From DATKXU01 sp035528905 (GTDB lineage Bacteria > Armatimonadota > UBA5829 > DTJY01): 33,375 nucleotides of DNA. The stretch lies in the NCBI GenBank assembly GCA_035528905.1, contig DATKXU010000042.1, positions 1 to 33,375 of the forward strand, written 5' to 3'. The notes beneath the pieces are model-generated. The model ran no database searches. It saw nothing but the letters and a program-made list of their open reading frames with translations, and was not told the DNA's origin. Below, piece after piece: positions 23,179-31,050 of the stretch (position 1 is its first letter; every line of letters begins with the position of its first letter). A program made the position numbers and the translations under genes.

Positions 23179-23727
23179 TCAGTACCCCGAACAAAGCTGG
23201 AAGTGCATCGGATCGCACCCGCTCCCCTTCCAGCGACCGCCCCAGATGAAGCCGATGTCCTCGAAGATCCTCACGACCCACCGCGGCATGCGGCCCGCAG
23301 TCCCAAGCGCATTGTGCTTCGGATCAATATCAATGGCAATCGCCCAGGAATGGACTGATAGCCGGCTGCTGTTGCGCATGACCCTGAAGGCGAATACGCC
23401 GCCGAATAGATCGAGCCCGAACTCCCGCAGGTATTTCAAGGTCGCGGCGTCGTAATAGGCGGTCGTCTTGTCGAATCCATCCCGCTTCTTGACGGTCAAT
23501 CGGGCTGCGTTCCACACCTGCTTGAATGTTTCGCAGAGCACGGGAGCGACCTTCTTGTGAACCCGGCATCGGGTCACCACTGTCTTGAGGTCCCAGGCCA
23601 GGCGCATCGGATACGGTAGTTCCATCAGTATCGTCTGCTCCTTCAACCACACGCTATCCAGCTTGCCGTTCTTCGATGGATTGCCGTACGCGGCGATGAT
23701 CTCTTTAAGCCCTTTCGGTGCTTTCAT
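23179..23727 (-). CDS. Phage endolysin, M15-family (VanY-like) peptidase
   Basis: Cuts peptide cross-links of the host wall at lysis. The 182-residue protein carries the M15 zinc site: His126 and Asp133 in SVHSWAIAID and His175 in DPMHFQ, preceded by the WGGRWKGSGCD loop. There is no signal peptide, so it depends on the holin for release. ATG at 23727 was chosen because GGAGGG lies eight bases upstream and it overlaps the stop of the previous gene as ATGA; a frame from 23754 is longer but less likely. It is the last gene of the late operon and ends about 30 bases from the host junction. Confidence 0.9.
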   Translation of the reverse strand: MKAPKGLKEIIAAYGNPSKNGKLDSVWLKEQTILMELPYPMRLAWDLKTVVTRCRVHKKVAPVLCETFKQVWNAARLTVKKRDGFDKTTAYYDAATLKYLREFGLDLFGGVFAFRVMRNSSRLSVHSWAIAIDIDPKHNALGTAGRMPRWVVRIFEDIGFIWGGRWKGSGCDPMHFQLCSGY

Positions 23728-23942
23728 GGTCTTCCCTCCGCTTTCCATTTCCACAGTCCCCAGACCGCTAGGCCCAGGTAGACCCCGAACAGCATGGCCT
23801 GGCTGTATTGCCGGATACTCATGTCATAGGCGCACCACACCGCGTTGGTGACCACCCACACGCCAAAACACCAGCGGCGCTTGTAGACGTTCGCCGTCGT
23901 GCCGATGATAGACGCTGCTGTGACGATCCAGGTCCAATGCAT
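23724..23942 (-). CDS. Small phage membrane protein (PnuC-like fold), possible second holin
   Basis: The 72-residue protein has about three hydrophobic segments (WIVTAASIIGTTANV, FGVWVVTNAVWCAY, AMLFGVYLGLAVWGLWKW) separated by basic residues. The pattern resembles short PnuC-like proteins found in phage lysis regions. Lying between holin and endolysin, it may be an accessory or antiholin, but this is inference. Its stop overlaps the endolysin start (ATGA). Its own Shine-Dalgarno is weak, so translation may depend on read-in from the holin gene 35 bases upstream. Confidence 0.75.
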   Translation of the reverse strand: MHWTWIVTAASIIGTTANVYKRRWCFGVWVVTNAVWCAYDMSIRQYSQAMLFGVYLGLAVWGLWKWKAEGRP

Positions 23943-23977
23943 ACTACTCGCTTTCTACACGCTCCGATGCCATGTCC

Positions 23978-24400
23978 TCACCCCTTCCCGTCTGCTTTGC
24001 CCGCCCGCCAATTCTCCGCCAGGTCCAGCAGACTCTTGAGGATCGGGATATCGCACGTCTTCAGATGGCCCACAAAGGATACGATCTCCTTCCCCAGCAG
24101 CACGAACAACATGCCCTTCCGAAACACTCCGCCGACATCGATTCCCTCGGCGAGCATGATCTTGTCAACCGCCACCGCCACGACGATCGCGCAGGGATAG
24201 AGCACGAACTTCTTGAGCACGCCCTCGTATCCCTTACGCCAATCCCACGCTTGGTGTTTGATGTACCTCGCCGATAGCCCCGCGATCCAATCGAGCACCG
24301 CCAGCAGCGCCAGACTCTTCAAGAGCGGGCAGAAGCCTCCGAACAGCGCCGCCAGCCCCGATGCCACGTAAGCCAGTATGACGTGCAACTTCCCGTTCAT
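23978..24400 (-). CDS. Phage holin (Phage_holin_4 type)
   Basis: The 140-residue membrane protein has hydrophobic segments at about 8-24 (LAYVASGLAALFGGF), 26-40 (LLKSLALLAVLDWIAG), 66-79 (VLYPCAIVVAVAVDK) and near 100, plus the family-type LDWIAGL and LGKEIVSFVGHL segments. It should permeabilise the host membrane to release the endolysin. Its ATG overlaps the stop of the polyvalent gene (ATGA), and GGAAAGGGGG lies upstream. Its position directly before the lysis enzyme supports the call. Confidence 0.87.
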   Translation of the reverse strand: MNGKLHVILAYVASGLAALFGGFCPLLKSLALLAVLDWIAGLSARYIKHQAWDWRKGYEGVLKKFVLYPCAIVVAVAVDKIMLAEGIDVGGVFRKGMLFVLLGKEIVSFVGHLKTCDIPILKSLLDLAENWRAGKADGKG

Positions 24401-27400
24401 GCCATGCCCCCTTTCCCAGTCGCCACATCCCTCTGCTTCAGCCGAAGATAGAGCAATGCCGCCCTCTTCTGCTCCTCGATCGGGCCCACGTGCGCCGGGA
24501 TATCGTACATGCCGAATAGTTCGCTCAACGCCTCCTGCTCGGTCGCTTCCATCACCGTCCGCTCGACTTTGCGGATATGCGAGAGGACCTCCGCCCGATG
24601 CTCGAGCGCCCTGAGTTCCTCGCGCTCTCCTTCAGTCAGCGGCTTGCCGATCTTTGCGTCTGCTTTCTTCTTGCTGTCTCGCAGATCATCGAGCCGATCG
24701 TACATCCGGTCTACCTGCACGGGCTGGCTCATCTCGTTTGCTACGAAGCCTCTTACGCCCGGGACTCTTGCCAGTATCGGCCTGGCAGCCTCGGGCGCCC
24801 TGTCTCCTATCACCCCCAACTGCTCGAGCGCCCAGCCCGTCGTCCCTACCGCCTGCTTCCCCAGCCCGCCGCCGTAGCCTGAAATGTATGCGTCCAGCTT
24901 TCGTGGAGAGAGATCGAACCGCCGCCCTATGATCTCCGCTATTGCGGATGTCCCAGGGCCGACCTGTAGAGCCGCCGGCAGGTCCTGCTCGCTTCTCGGC
25001 ACGATCGGCCTCCCGGAGAACGACCTGTTGCTAATCACTTGTACCCACGGGATCAGTGCTGTCGGCAGGATGTCCGGCGTCGCCGCTCCGAACACGTCCT
25101 TTCCGAACTCGTCGAATGCGTGAGGGTCTTTTGCGTCTATCCAGCGAAGTGCCCGCTCGACCGTCGAGCCGAACAGAATACCGTACTCAAAGGGCTTCGG
25201 AATACGGTAGAGGGGCTGTCCCTCCGGTGTCGGGATGAACCAATAGACATCCTTCTCCCATTCCGCGCGTTCCTGGTATCGAGGATCGTTTCGGTTCATG
25301 TAGTACAGCGCCACCGTTGGAACCGTGATGTACGCCACGCCGCGCGTGAAGAATCTCCTGGGATGCGTTTTGGCCTCCCGGGCCATCTTATCCACGCCCT
25401 GAATATTCGCATTGAGGAACGCCGTCCATCGGTTCATCTGCTTTCCGGCCGTCCCCGCCCTGGAGAAGTCGAGCGTCACGTCCCTCGCCGAGATCGCCGC
25501 CTCCATAATCTTGCCGATCTCCGTCTCTTTCCCCCACTTCGTGCCCAGCCCGAACTCGGTGACCCTCGTGGCCTCCTCCGTCGCTTGGCTGAAGGCCCGC
25601 AGGGGTTCGAGGATTCCCTCCAGCGGCTCTTTGAGAAAGTCGATCACCTTTTCTGATGGCGAATTGTAGACGATTTCCCGGATGGACTTCTGCAGGTAGT
25701 TCCGGTCCACGCTGATCATATCGGCGTGAGCTGCGCCCGACGCCTTGAACTGGTGGTAGAGATCATCCCGCCTCAGAACGTGGAATAGCCCCCTGATAAA
25801 GTCGTAGGGCATCAGGCCATATTCAGAGTTTATCACGGCCGTCATGACGTCACGGACCGGATTCCTCATTGCAAATTCCGGTGTGAGCGTGGCGCCGGCC
25901 CTGAGGACCTTCGCCGGCGTCGAGAGTAGGTCAATTAGGATATTGCTCGATAGTACGTCCTGCCCCGTCACCGCCGCGTGGAGTTCTTTGTCGAGTTGGA
26001 AGAGCCTCGGTTTGCCCTCGATGTACACCGCCACGATGTTTTCCCGACCCGCCGGCATGTATGAGGGCCGGAATACGGTCTTTGCGGCATCCAGGTCGAG
26101 GCCGACTGCCTCCGCTATCACCTTCTCTTCTTTGCGGAGCACTTCATCCAGGGTGAACGATGTCGGCCGCATCTTCGGCGGAATATCGAGTTCCACGACC
26201 CTCCCGGTGTCCTCGAACTTCTTCGCCAGGCCCACCAGCTTGCTCATCACCCGATTTCTCTGCGCCAGGTTCAAGAAGACATAGGTGTCTTTGACGATGC
26301 TCTCTATCGGATCGATCACGTCCCGCCCGGATCCCCGCAGCTTCTTCACGGCCTGCGGCAGATTGGCTGGCGCCTTGCCGGTGCCTCTCCTGCCGGCGGG
26401 CGCCTGCATGTCCCGATAGAGCGGAACGTGGTTCGGCCACTTCGCTCGCATCGCCACCTTCGCCTCCGCGGACAGCATCCCCGCATCCACGAGTTCCTGC
26501 AGGAGGGCATCCTGATAACCCACGAGTTCCTTGAGCGCTGTCCCGTAGTGTGCCGGGGCTTTGTCTACCACGGCTTGATAATCGGCTTTCCCCAGCGGCA
26601 TAGCCTTCCCGTCGGCGATCACATCCAGGGCGTGTACGGAGTAAACATAGTCTCCAAAGTTATCGAATTCGCCGGCCACCGGGTCGAGTATTTCCTTCAG
26701 CCCCTTGCCGACCTTCTTCCCGCTCTCGTCCGTAATCCCGTGCTCCAGCCACTCCTTTGCCTTTCCCGATAGACCGCGTGCTCTCCATGCCTCGCCGAAG
26801 GCGGACTCCTCTATCGGGATCTTCGCGCCGCCCGTGATCTCGCGTTCTGCCTTGTATAGTGGATGCAACTCGTCAACGAACGTCTTGTATAGCCGATCGA
26901 TGCTCCAGCCCCGCTCGTTTCCCTTCTGATCCCTCGAAACCGTGGACCTCACTCGCGCGGCTGCCGGCTGCTCTTTCCATAGCCTGATGTTTTCCTGCGC
27001 CCTGTCGAGTACTCGCATGACGTCCGGGAACTCGGAAAGCTTCTCCCGGAAGTACTCGTGGAACTTCGGCGCCCTGCTCGCCGCCTCCGCCGGCTCGGTT
27101 AGCCGCAGCCTGATGTACTCGGCATAGCCTTCCACCACTTTATCCCTGGCTTCGGGATATGCGAGCGATTCCAGTTCTCCGCGATATTCTGCCGGGAATG
27201 CTTCGCCGGAAAGCGCCTTGCCGTGCTTGGTCTTCGCTTCGGGATAGAGGAGTTTATGGAGTGAGTGGCCTACCTCGTGGCTGATTGCATAGAGGTCGTT
27301 GGCTTTGCCCGTCCTGATGACCCGCTGCTTGACCTTGAATATCCCCGAGGCCATCTCTCTGAACCGGCCGACGCGAATGGGCGCGAAGGCTCGATCGAGT

Positions 27401-30400
27401 TCTTTTACGATGTCGGATGCCCTAACCGCAACGGCCGCCTCCGCCTTAACCCGCGCCTCCGGACGCGAAACGGCTATTGTGCCCGCTCCCCTCTGCAGTA
27501 GTGTGCCCTGCCCAGCCGGCTTCCCGCCCGCCGCAGGTTCAACCTTCGCGCGTGTGGGTGCGAGTTTAGCGGGAGTCATTGCGCGGTCGGTCAGTGCCAC
27601 GTACTCCGACATCTCCGGGGCTTGTTTGTCAAACCCCCAGATGGCATCATGACCCTGTCGTCTTGCCAGCAGTCCAGCGTAACCCTCTAGCATCTCAGCT
27701 TGGTCGAAGTATCTGTTCCATTCCACGTCAGGGTATTCTCTAGCAAGGACGGTCTGCAACTCACCTTTAGACATCTTTGCCAGGTTTGATGTGCCTTCGT
27801 CTCCGATGAGTTGTCTAAGTGCGGCAACCCCTGCCGATTGCCCCGCTAAACCTCTGTTCGTTTCGTACAAGGCAGTCGTATCAACTGTTAGAACCTTAGC
27901 TTCGGGATTTGTTCGCCACTGGCTGATCTCACCGCCTAATTCAGCATGAGGACTCTTGTATTCTGCCGGTGTGGTGTATATTCCATGCGGCTTGTCCACG
28001 GTTGCGCCTGGTACCCCTGGTTCCTCCACGCGTTGCACAAGGCTAGGCGGTGCCTCCACAACCGGCTCAGGGGACACCACAGCGGCCTCCCCAGCCGGCT
28101 TCCCCTCCAGCCTCATCTGCCCCGCTTCTTCTCCGGCTGCCATAGTCGCCTTGCCGGAGACGGGTATCCTTGATTCAGCCGCTTTCTGTGAAGTTAGCTG
28201 GAAGTCCTCTGGTGATTCGAGCAGACCCGAAGCCATCTGCCCTTCCCGTGTAGCTTGAATAAGTGGTGGTTCAAGTGCGGTTGGTGGCGGTATTACTGGT
28301 TCTGGGGTTTCAGCAGGCCCGCGTCCTGGTGCGCCTTCAACTGCGACAGTACCTGCGCCTTCTCTTCCGGCGAGAGTTTCCGATACTCCTGCTTTGACTC
28401 GCTGATAGGTTTCGGCTTTGACTGTGGACTTGGATTCTCCATTTGCGATCCTCCCTGCGGCCTCATTGAGCGCTTCTGCGACAGGTCCCTTGTACTCGCT
28501 CAGTCTATCATATATATCCTGTATCTGTCTAGCTTCTGTGGCAATGGCTCTGCTCGTGGCTTCGTCAATGATGTTGTTACCGGCCCTCAGCCGCTCGGCG
28601 TGCTTTGCCGCCCCGCCGAACGCCGCCTGATCCTGCCGTAGCTGCTGCCTGATGTATGCGGATACTTCCGCCTTCTCTAGCAGTAGGTTCGTCCTGATAA
28701 CCTCGTCGCCGAAGAGATTTCTCTGCGTGACTTCGGTCTTCGGTGCGCCCTGCGCCTGCTTGATGAACTCCCTCAGCACGTCGTTGGTGACGTTCTCGCG
28801 CTTGGCAAGCGCCTTTATCAGCGCCGCCTGGTCCGCGTGATCCGGCAGCAGCTCGCCGATCAAGGCGCCGCGCTCGACGGGCAGCTTTCCTATGGCAACC
28901 TCGTGGAACAGAGTGTCCGACAGCCGCGACAGGTTCATGCCGTCGCGAGCGACTGCGCCGGTGAGATCGAGGCCCTGCGCCAGTAGTTCTTCGGCGGTAA
29001 GCCCGGTCTGCCGGAACAATCTGGCCGCGTCTACCGGCGTGCCCGATCCCTGAGCGATATTCTTGACGGCGCCGAATACCTTTGCCGCTTCTGCTGTGGC
29101 CGCCTCGATGTACCGCACTCGCATCGTCGGCGCATTGTCCCTGAGCGCCCAGGCGTGCCGCTTGTGCCCGTTCACCACGTATGTCTTGCCGTCCGCCGGG
29201 TCGCGCCATACGTCTATCACGTCCGCGAAAAGCGGGTTGTAGGGCACGTCGGCTGGAGGATTGCTCTCCTTGAACTGGAACCGCACCGGATCGCGTATGA
29301 TCTCCTGCGTCGGCATCTCGGTTTCCGGTCCGAGAGTCGCCGCCGTCAGTTCCCCGCGGCGAATCTGAGTCTCCGCTTCCGTCACTTCCTCGATTCTTCC
29401 GGCTGCCTCTGCTCCTCCTCTTGGCTGCTGACCGCTGACCGCTGGCTGCTTCCCTGCTGGCCCCTCTTCCCGCATCCGCACAAACTCCTCCGCGCCAACC
29501 CTGATCCGCATCCCCTGCGCCGTCTCCGCAACTATCTCGCCCGCCAAAGCCCCGCCCTCCGTAGCCTTGGCGGAGGAGGGCCTGATCTCCCTCACCGTCA
29601 CCTCTCCGACGTCCGGCAGTTCGACGGTCTCCCCGACCTCCGGCATCTTCTCAGCAATGTATGCTGCTTTCTCTTGTGCTTGACGGGCCGTATCCTCTGC
29701 GAGCATCTGCTCTCCGGCCTCCCGAACCCCCGGGCCGGTTGCTGTCTCCGGGGTTATCTCTTCGCCCGGCCTCGGTTCAAACGCCTTCCGCTCCTCCGGT
29801 ATCGTCACCCCGCCCTTCTCTCCCAGTGCCTCCGCCTCCGGACTGACGACTGCCGACTCACGACTAACGACCTCCCTTTCCGCCAACAACCTTTCCATCT
29901 CCGGCGTCCCATAACCCTTGTCCACCAGGTCGCGCATCACTTCCAGTTCGACACCCTTCGTGCCCCTTAGTCCCTCCAGCAGCGGCCCGGCCTTCTTCAA
30001 GAGCGAACGCCCGCCGTGTACTCCTCCGGCAACCATCGCCAGCGAGGAAAGCAGCGGCGATATATCCCCTTGCTCTATCTGCTCCGGCGCGGTAATGATG
30101 CCACTGACCACTTGCTTGATGATGTCAACCGGCATCATGGCAATCTGCTTAGCCGTCATGGGCGTAAGGGCGGATTCCACAACCTCCTTGACGGTCGAAC
30201 GGACACTGTCCGGCAGTAGGCGATAGATTCGCTCGCGGTTCCCTCGCTGAAACTCTTTGATCATTTTGTACGTAGCCCTGCCGCCCGGCAGTGCCGGAGC
30301 TGCCATGGATCCGACGGTCTCGCCGACCTGTAACCCGAATGCCGCAAACCCGGCCGCCGTCTTGCCGACGCTCTTTCCGGCTCGCACGATGGCGTGTGGG

Positions 30401-31050
30401 AGTTCCTCCGCCGCCGCCCGCCCGGCCGCCGCCGCGGGAATGTCCGGTTCGCCGGGGCCGGTCGTGATCGCCCCCAGCACGAATGCCGCCCCCTTCTGCA
30501 GCGGAGAGAGCTTCTGCTTCGCGGCCTCCACATCCATCTCCCCGGCGAGCCGCGCCATCTCTGCGCTCGGCCTCCGGATGCTGTCGAAATGCGCCCGGTT
30601 GTACGGCGTGTCCAGCCTGTCCTCGATTACCTTCCGACGCTTCCCCCCCGCTGCGGCGTGGATGAACTTCCCGTCTCCTGTGTATATCCCGACATGGCTG
30701 ATCTTGCCCGGCTTCTTCCCGCCAGTGCCCTGTAGGAATACGAGGTCGCCCGGCTGCGCCTCCGCCCGCTCGACCCTCTGGGTAACCGTGTATTGATCCG
30801 CCGCCACGCGGGGGAGTTTGATGCCGTGCTCCTTCATGACGTTCTGCGTCAGTCCTGAGCAGTCCGTCGCCCGCCAACTGGCAGCGCCCCACTTGTACGG
30901 CGTCCCCAGCCATTTCCTGGCCGTCTCTACGATCGGTGATTGCATGGGCGCAGGGCGACTCACTAGTTTGGTCCGCGCGAAGAAATCGTTCCCCGCGGAA
31001 GGAGAAGCCGGTTTGCTTACCACTTCTGTACGCGAAAAGAAATCGCTCAT
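24397..31050 (-). CDS. Giant phage polyvalent protein: NlpC/P60, ParB-like, ART-like, HEVGH, LPD38
   Basis: The 2217-residue protein is probably carried in the virion and injected with the DNA. Order: a tandem 13-residue N-terminal repeat (DFFSRTEVVSKPA, DFFARTKLVSRPA); an NlpC/P60 peptidase with Cys64, His119 and His131; long linkers; a ParB-like domain near residues 575-660 (VVNGHKRHAWAL); a possible ADP-ribosyltransferase-like domain near 1030-1160 (KPHGIYTTPAEYKSPHAELG to EYVALTD); a zincin motif HEVGH near 1258 with a later EGYAEY; and an LPD38-like region near 1700-1950 (AMRNPVRDVMTAVINSEYG). The ART call is tentative. The NlpC/P60 part could open the wall during entry. The linkers contain heptamer repeats. 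It overlaps both neighbours by ATGA. Confidence 0.8.
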   Translation of the reverse strand: MSDFFSRTEVVSKPASPSAGNDFFARTKLVSRPAPMQSPIVETARKWLGTPYKWGAASWRATDCSGLTQNVMKEHGIKLPRVAADQYTVTQRVERAEAQPGDLVFLQGTGGKKPGKISHVGIYTGDGKFIHAAAGGKRRKVIEDRLDTPYNRAHFDSIRRPSAEMARLAGEMDVEAAKQKLSPLQKGAAFVLGAITTGPGEPDIPAAAAGRAAAEELPHAIVRAGKSVGKTAAGFAAFGLQVGETVGSMAAPALPGGRATYKMIKEFQRGNRERIYRLLPDSVRSTVKEVVESALTPMTAKQIAMMPVDIIKQVVSGIITAPEQIEQGDISPLLSSLAMVAGGVHGGRSLLKKAGPLLEGLRGTKGVELEVMRDLVDKGYGTPEMERLLAEREVVSRESAVVSPEAEALGEKGGVTIPEERKAFEPRPGEEITPETATGPGVREAGEQMLAEDTARQAQEKAAYIAEKMPEVGETVELPDVGEVTVREIRPSSAKATEGGALAGEIVAETAQGMRIRVGAEEFVRMREEGPAGKQPAVSGQQPRGGAEAAGRIEEVTEAETQIRRGELTAATLGPETEMPTQEIIRDPVRFQFKESNPPADVPYNPLFADVIDVWRDPADGKTYVVNGHKRHAWALRDNAPTMRVRYIEAATAEAAKVFGAVKNIAQGSGTPVDAARLFRQTGLTAEELLAQGLDLTGAVARDGMNLSRLSDTLFHEVAIGKLPVERGALIGELLPDHADQAALIKALAKRENVTNDVLREFIKQAQGAPKTEVTQRNLFGDEVIRTNLLLEKAEVSAYIRQQLRQDQAAFGGAAKHAERLRAGNNIIDEATSRAIATEARQIQDIYDRLSEYKGPVAEALNEAAGRIANGESKSTVKAETYQRVKAGVSETLAGREGAGTVAVEGAPGRGPAETPEPVIPPPTALEPPLIQATREGQMASGLLESPEDFQLTSQKAAESRIPVSGKATMAAGEEAGQMRLEGKPAGEAAVVSPEPVVEAPPSLVQRVEEPGVPGATVDKPHGIYTTPAEYKSPHAELGGEISQWRTNPEAKVLTVDTTALYETNRGLAGQSAGVAALRQLIGDEGTSNLAKMSKGELQTVLAREYPDVEWNRYFDQAEMLEGYAGLLARRQGHDAIWGFDKQAPEMSEYVALTDRAMTPAKLAPTRAKVEPAAGGKPAGQGTLLQRGAGTIAVSRPEARVKAEAAVAVRASDIVKELDRAFAPIRVGRFREMASGIFKVKQRVIRTGKANDLYAISHEVGHSLHKLLYPEAKTKHGKALSGEAFPAEYRGELESLAYPEARDKVVEGYAEYIRLRLTEPAEAASRAPKFHEYFREKLSEFPDVMRVLDRAQENIRLWKEQPAAARVRSTVSRDQKGNERGWSIDRLYKTFVDELHPLYKAEREITGGAKIPIEESAFGEAWRARGLSGKAKEWLEHGITDESGKKVGKGLKEILDPVAGEFDNFGDYVYSVHALDVIADGKAMPLGKADYQAVVDKAPAHYGTALKELVGYQDALLQELVDAGMLSAEAKVAMRAKWPNHVPLYRDMQAPAGRRGTGKAPANLPQAVKKLRGSGRDVIDPIESIVKDTYVFLNLAQRNRVMSKLVGLAKKFEDTGRVVELDIPPKMRPTSFTLDEVLRKEEKVIAEAVGLDLDAAKTVFRPSYMPAGRENIVAVYIEGKPRLFQLDKELHAAVTGQDVLSSNILIDLLSTPAKVLRAGATLTPEFAMRNPVRDVMTAVINSEYGLMPYDFIRGLFHVLRRDDLYHQFKASGAAHADMISVDRNYLQKSIREIVYNSPSEKVIDFLKEPLEGILEPLRAFSQATEEATRVTEFGLGTKWGKETEIGKIMEAAISARDVTLDFSRAGTAGKQMNRWTAFLNANIQGVDKMAREAKTHPRRFFTRGVAYITVPTVALYYMNRNDPRYQERAEWEKDVYWFIPTPEGQPLYRIPKPFEYGILFGSTVERALRWIDAKDPHAFDEFGKDVFGAATPDILPTALIPWVQVISNRSFSGRPIVPRSEQDLPAALQVGPGTSAIAEIIGRRFDLSPRKLDAYISGYGGGLGKQAVGTTGWALEQLGVIGDRAPEAARPILARVPGVRGFVANEMSQPVQVDRMYDRLDDLRDSKKKADAKIGKPLTEGEREELRALEHRAEVLSHIRKVERTVMEATEQEALSELFGMYDIPAHVGPIEEQKRAALLYLRLKQRDVATGKGGMA
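29423..29450. repeat. GACCGCT heptamer tract inside the polyvalent gene
   Basis: Four 7-base units (GGCTGCT, GACCGCT, GACCGCT, GGCTGCT), translated on the minus strand as part of the linker QPAVSGQQP. Same style as the tracts in host DNA. Confidence 0.75.
29556..29579. repeat. Mini-palindrome encoding SSAKATE, copy 1
   Basis: A 24-base element with CCTCCG and CGGAGG arms, translated on the minus strand as SSAKATE in a linker of the polyvalent protein. It matches 31229-31252 with two differences. Confidence 0.8.
29841..29875. repeat. GACTNNC heptamer tract inside the polyvalent gene
   Basis: Five units GACTGAC, GACTGCC, GACTCAC, GACTAAC, GACCTCC in perfect 7-base phase, translated as the linker REVVSRESAVVSPE. 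Confidence 0.85.
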
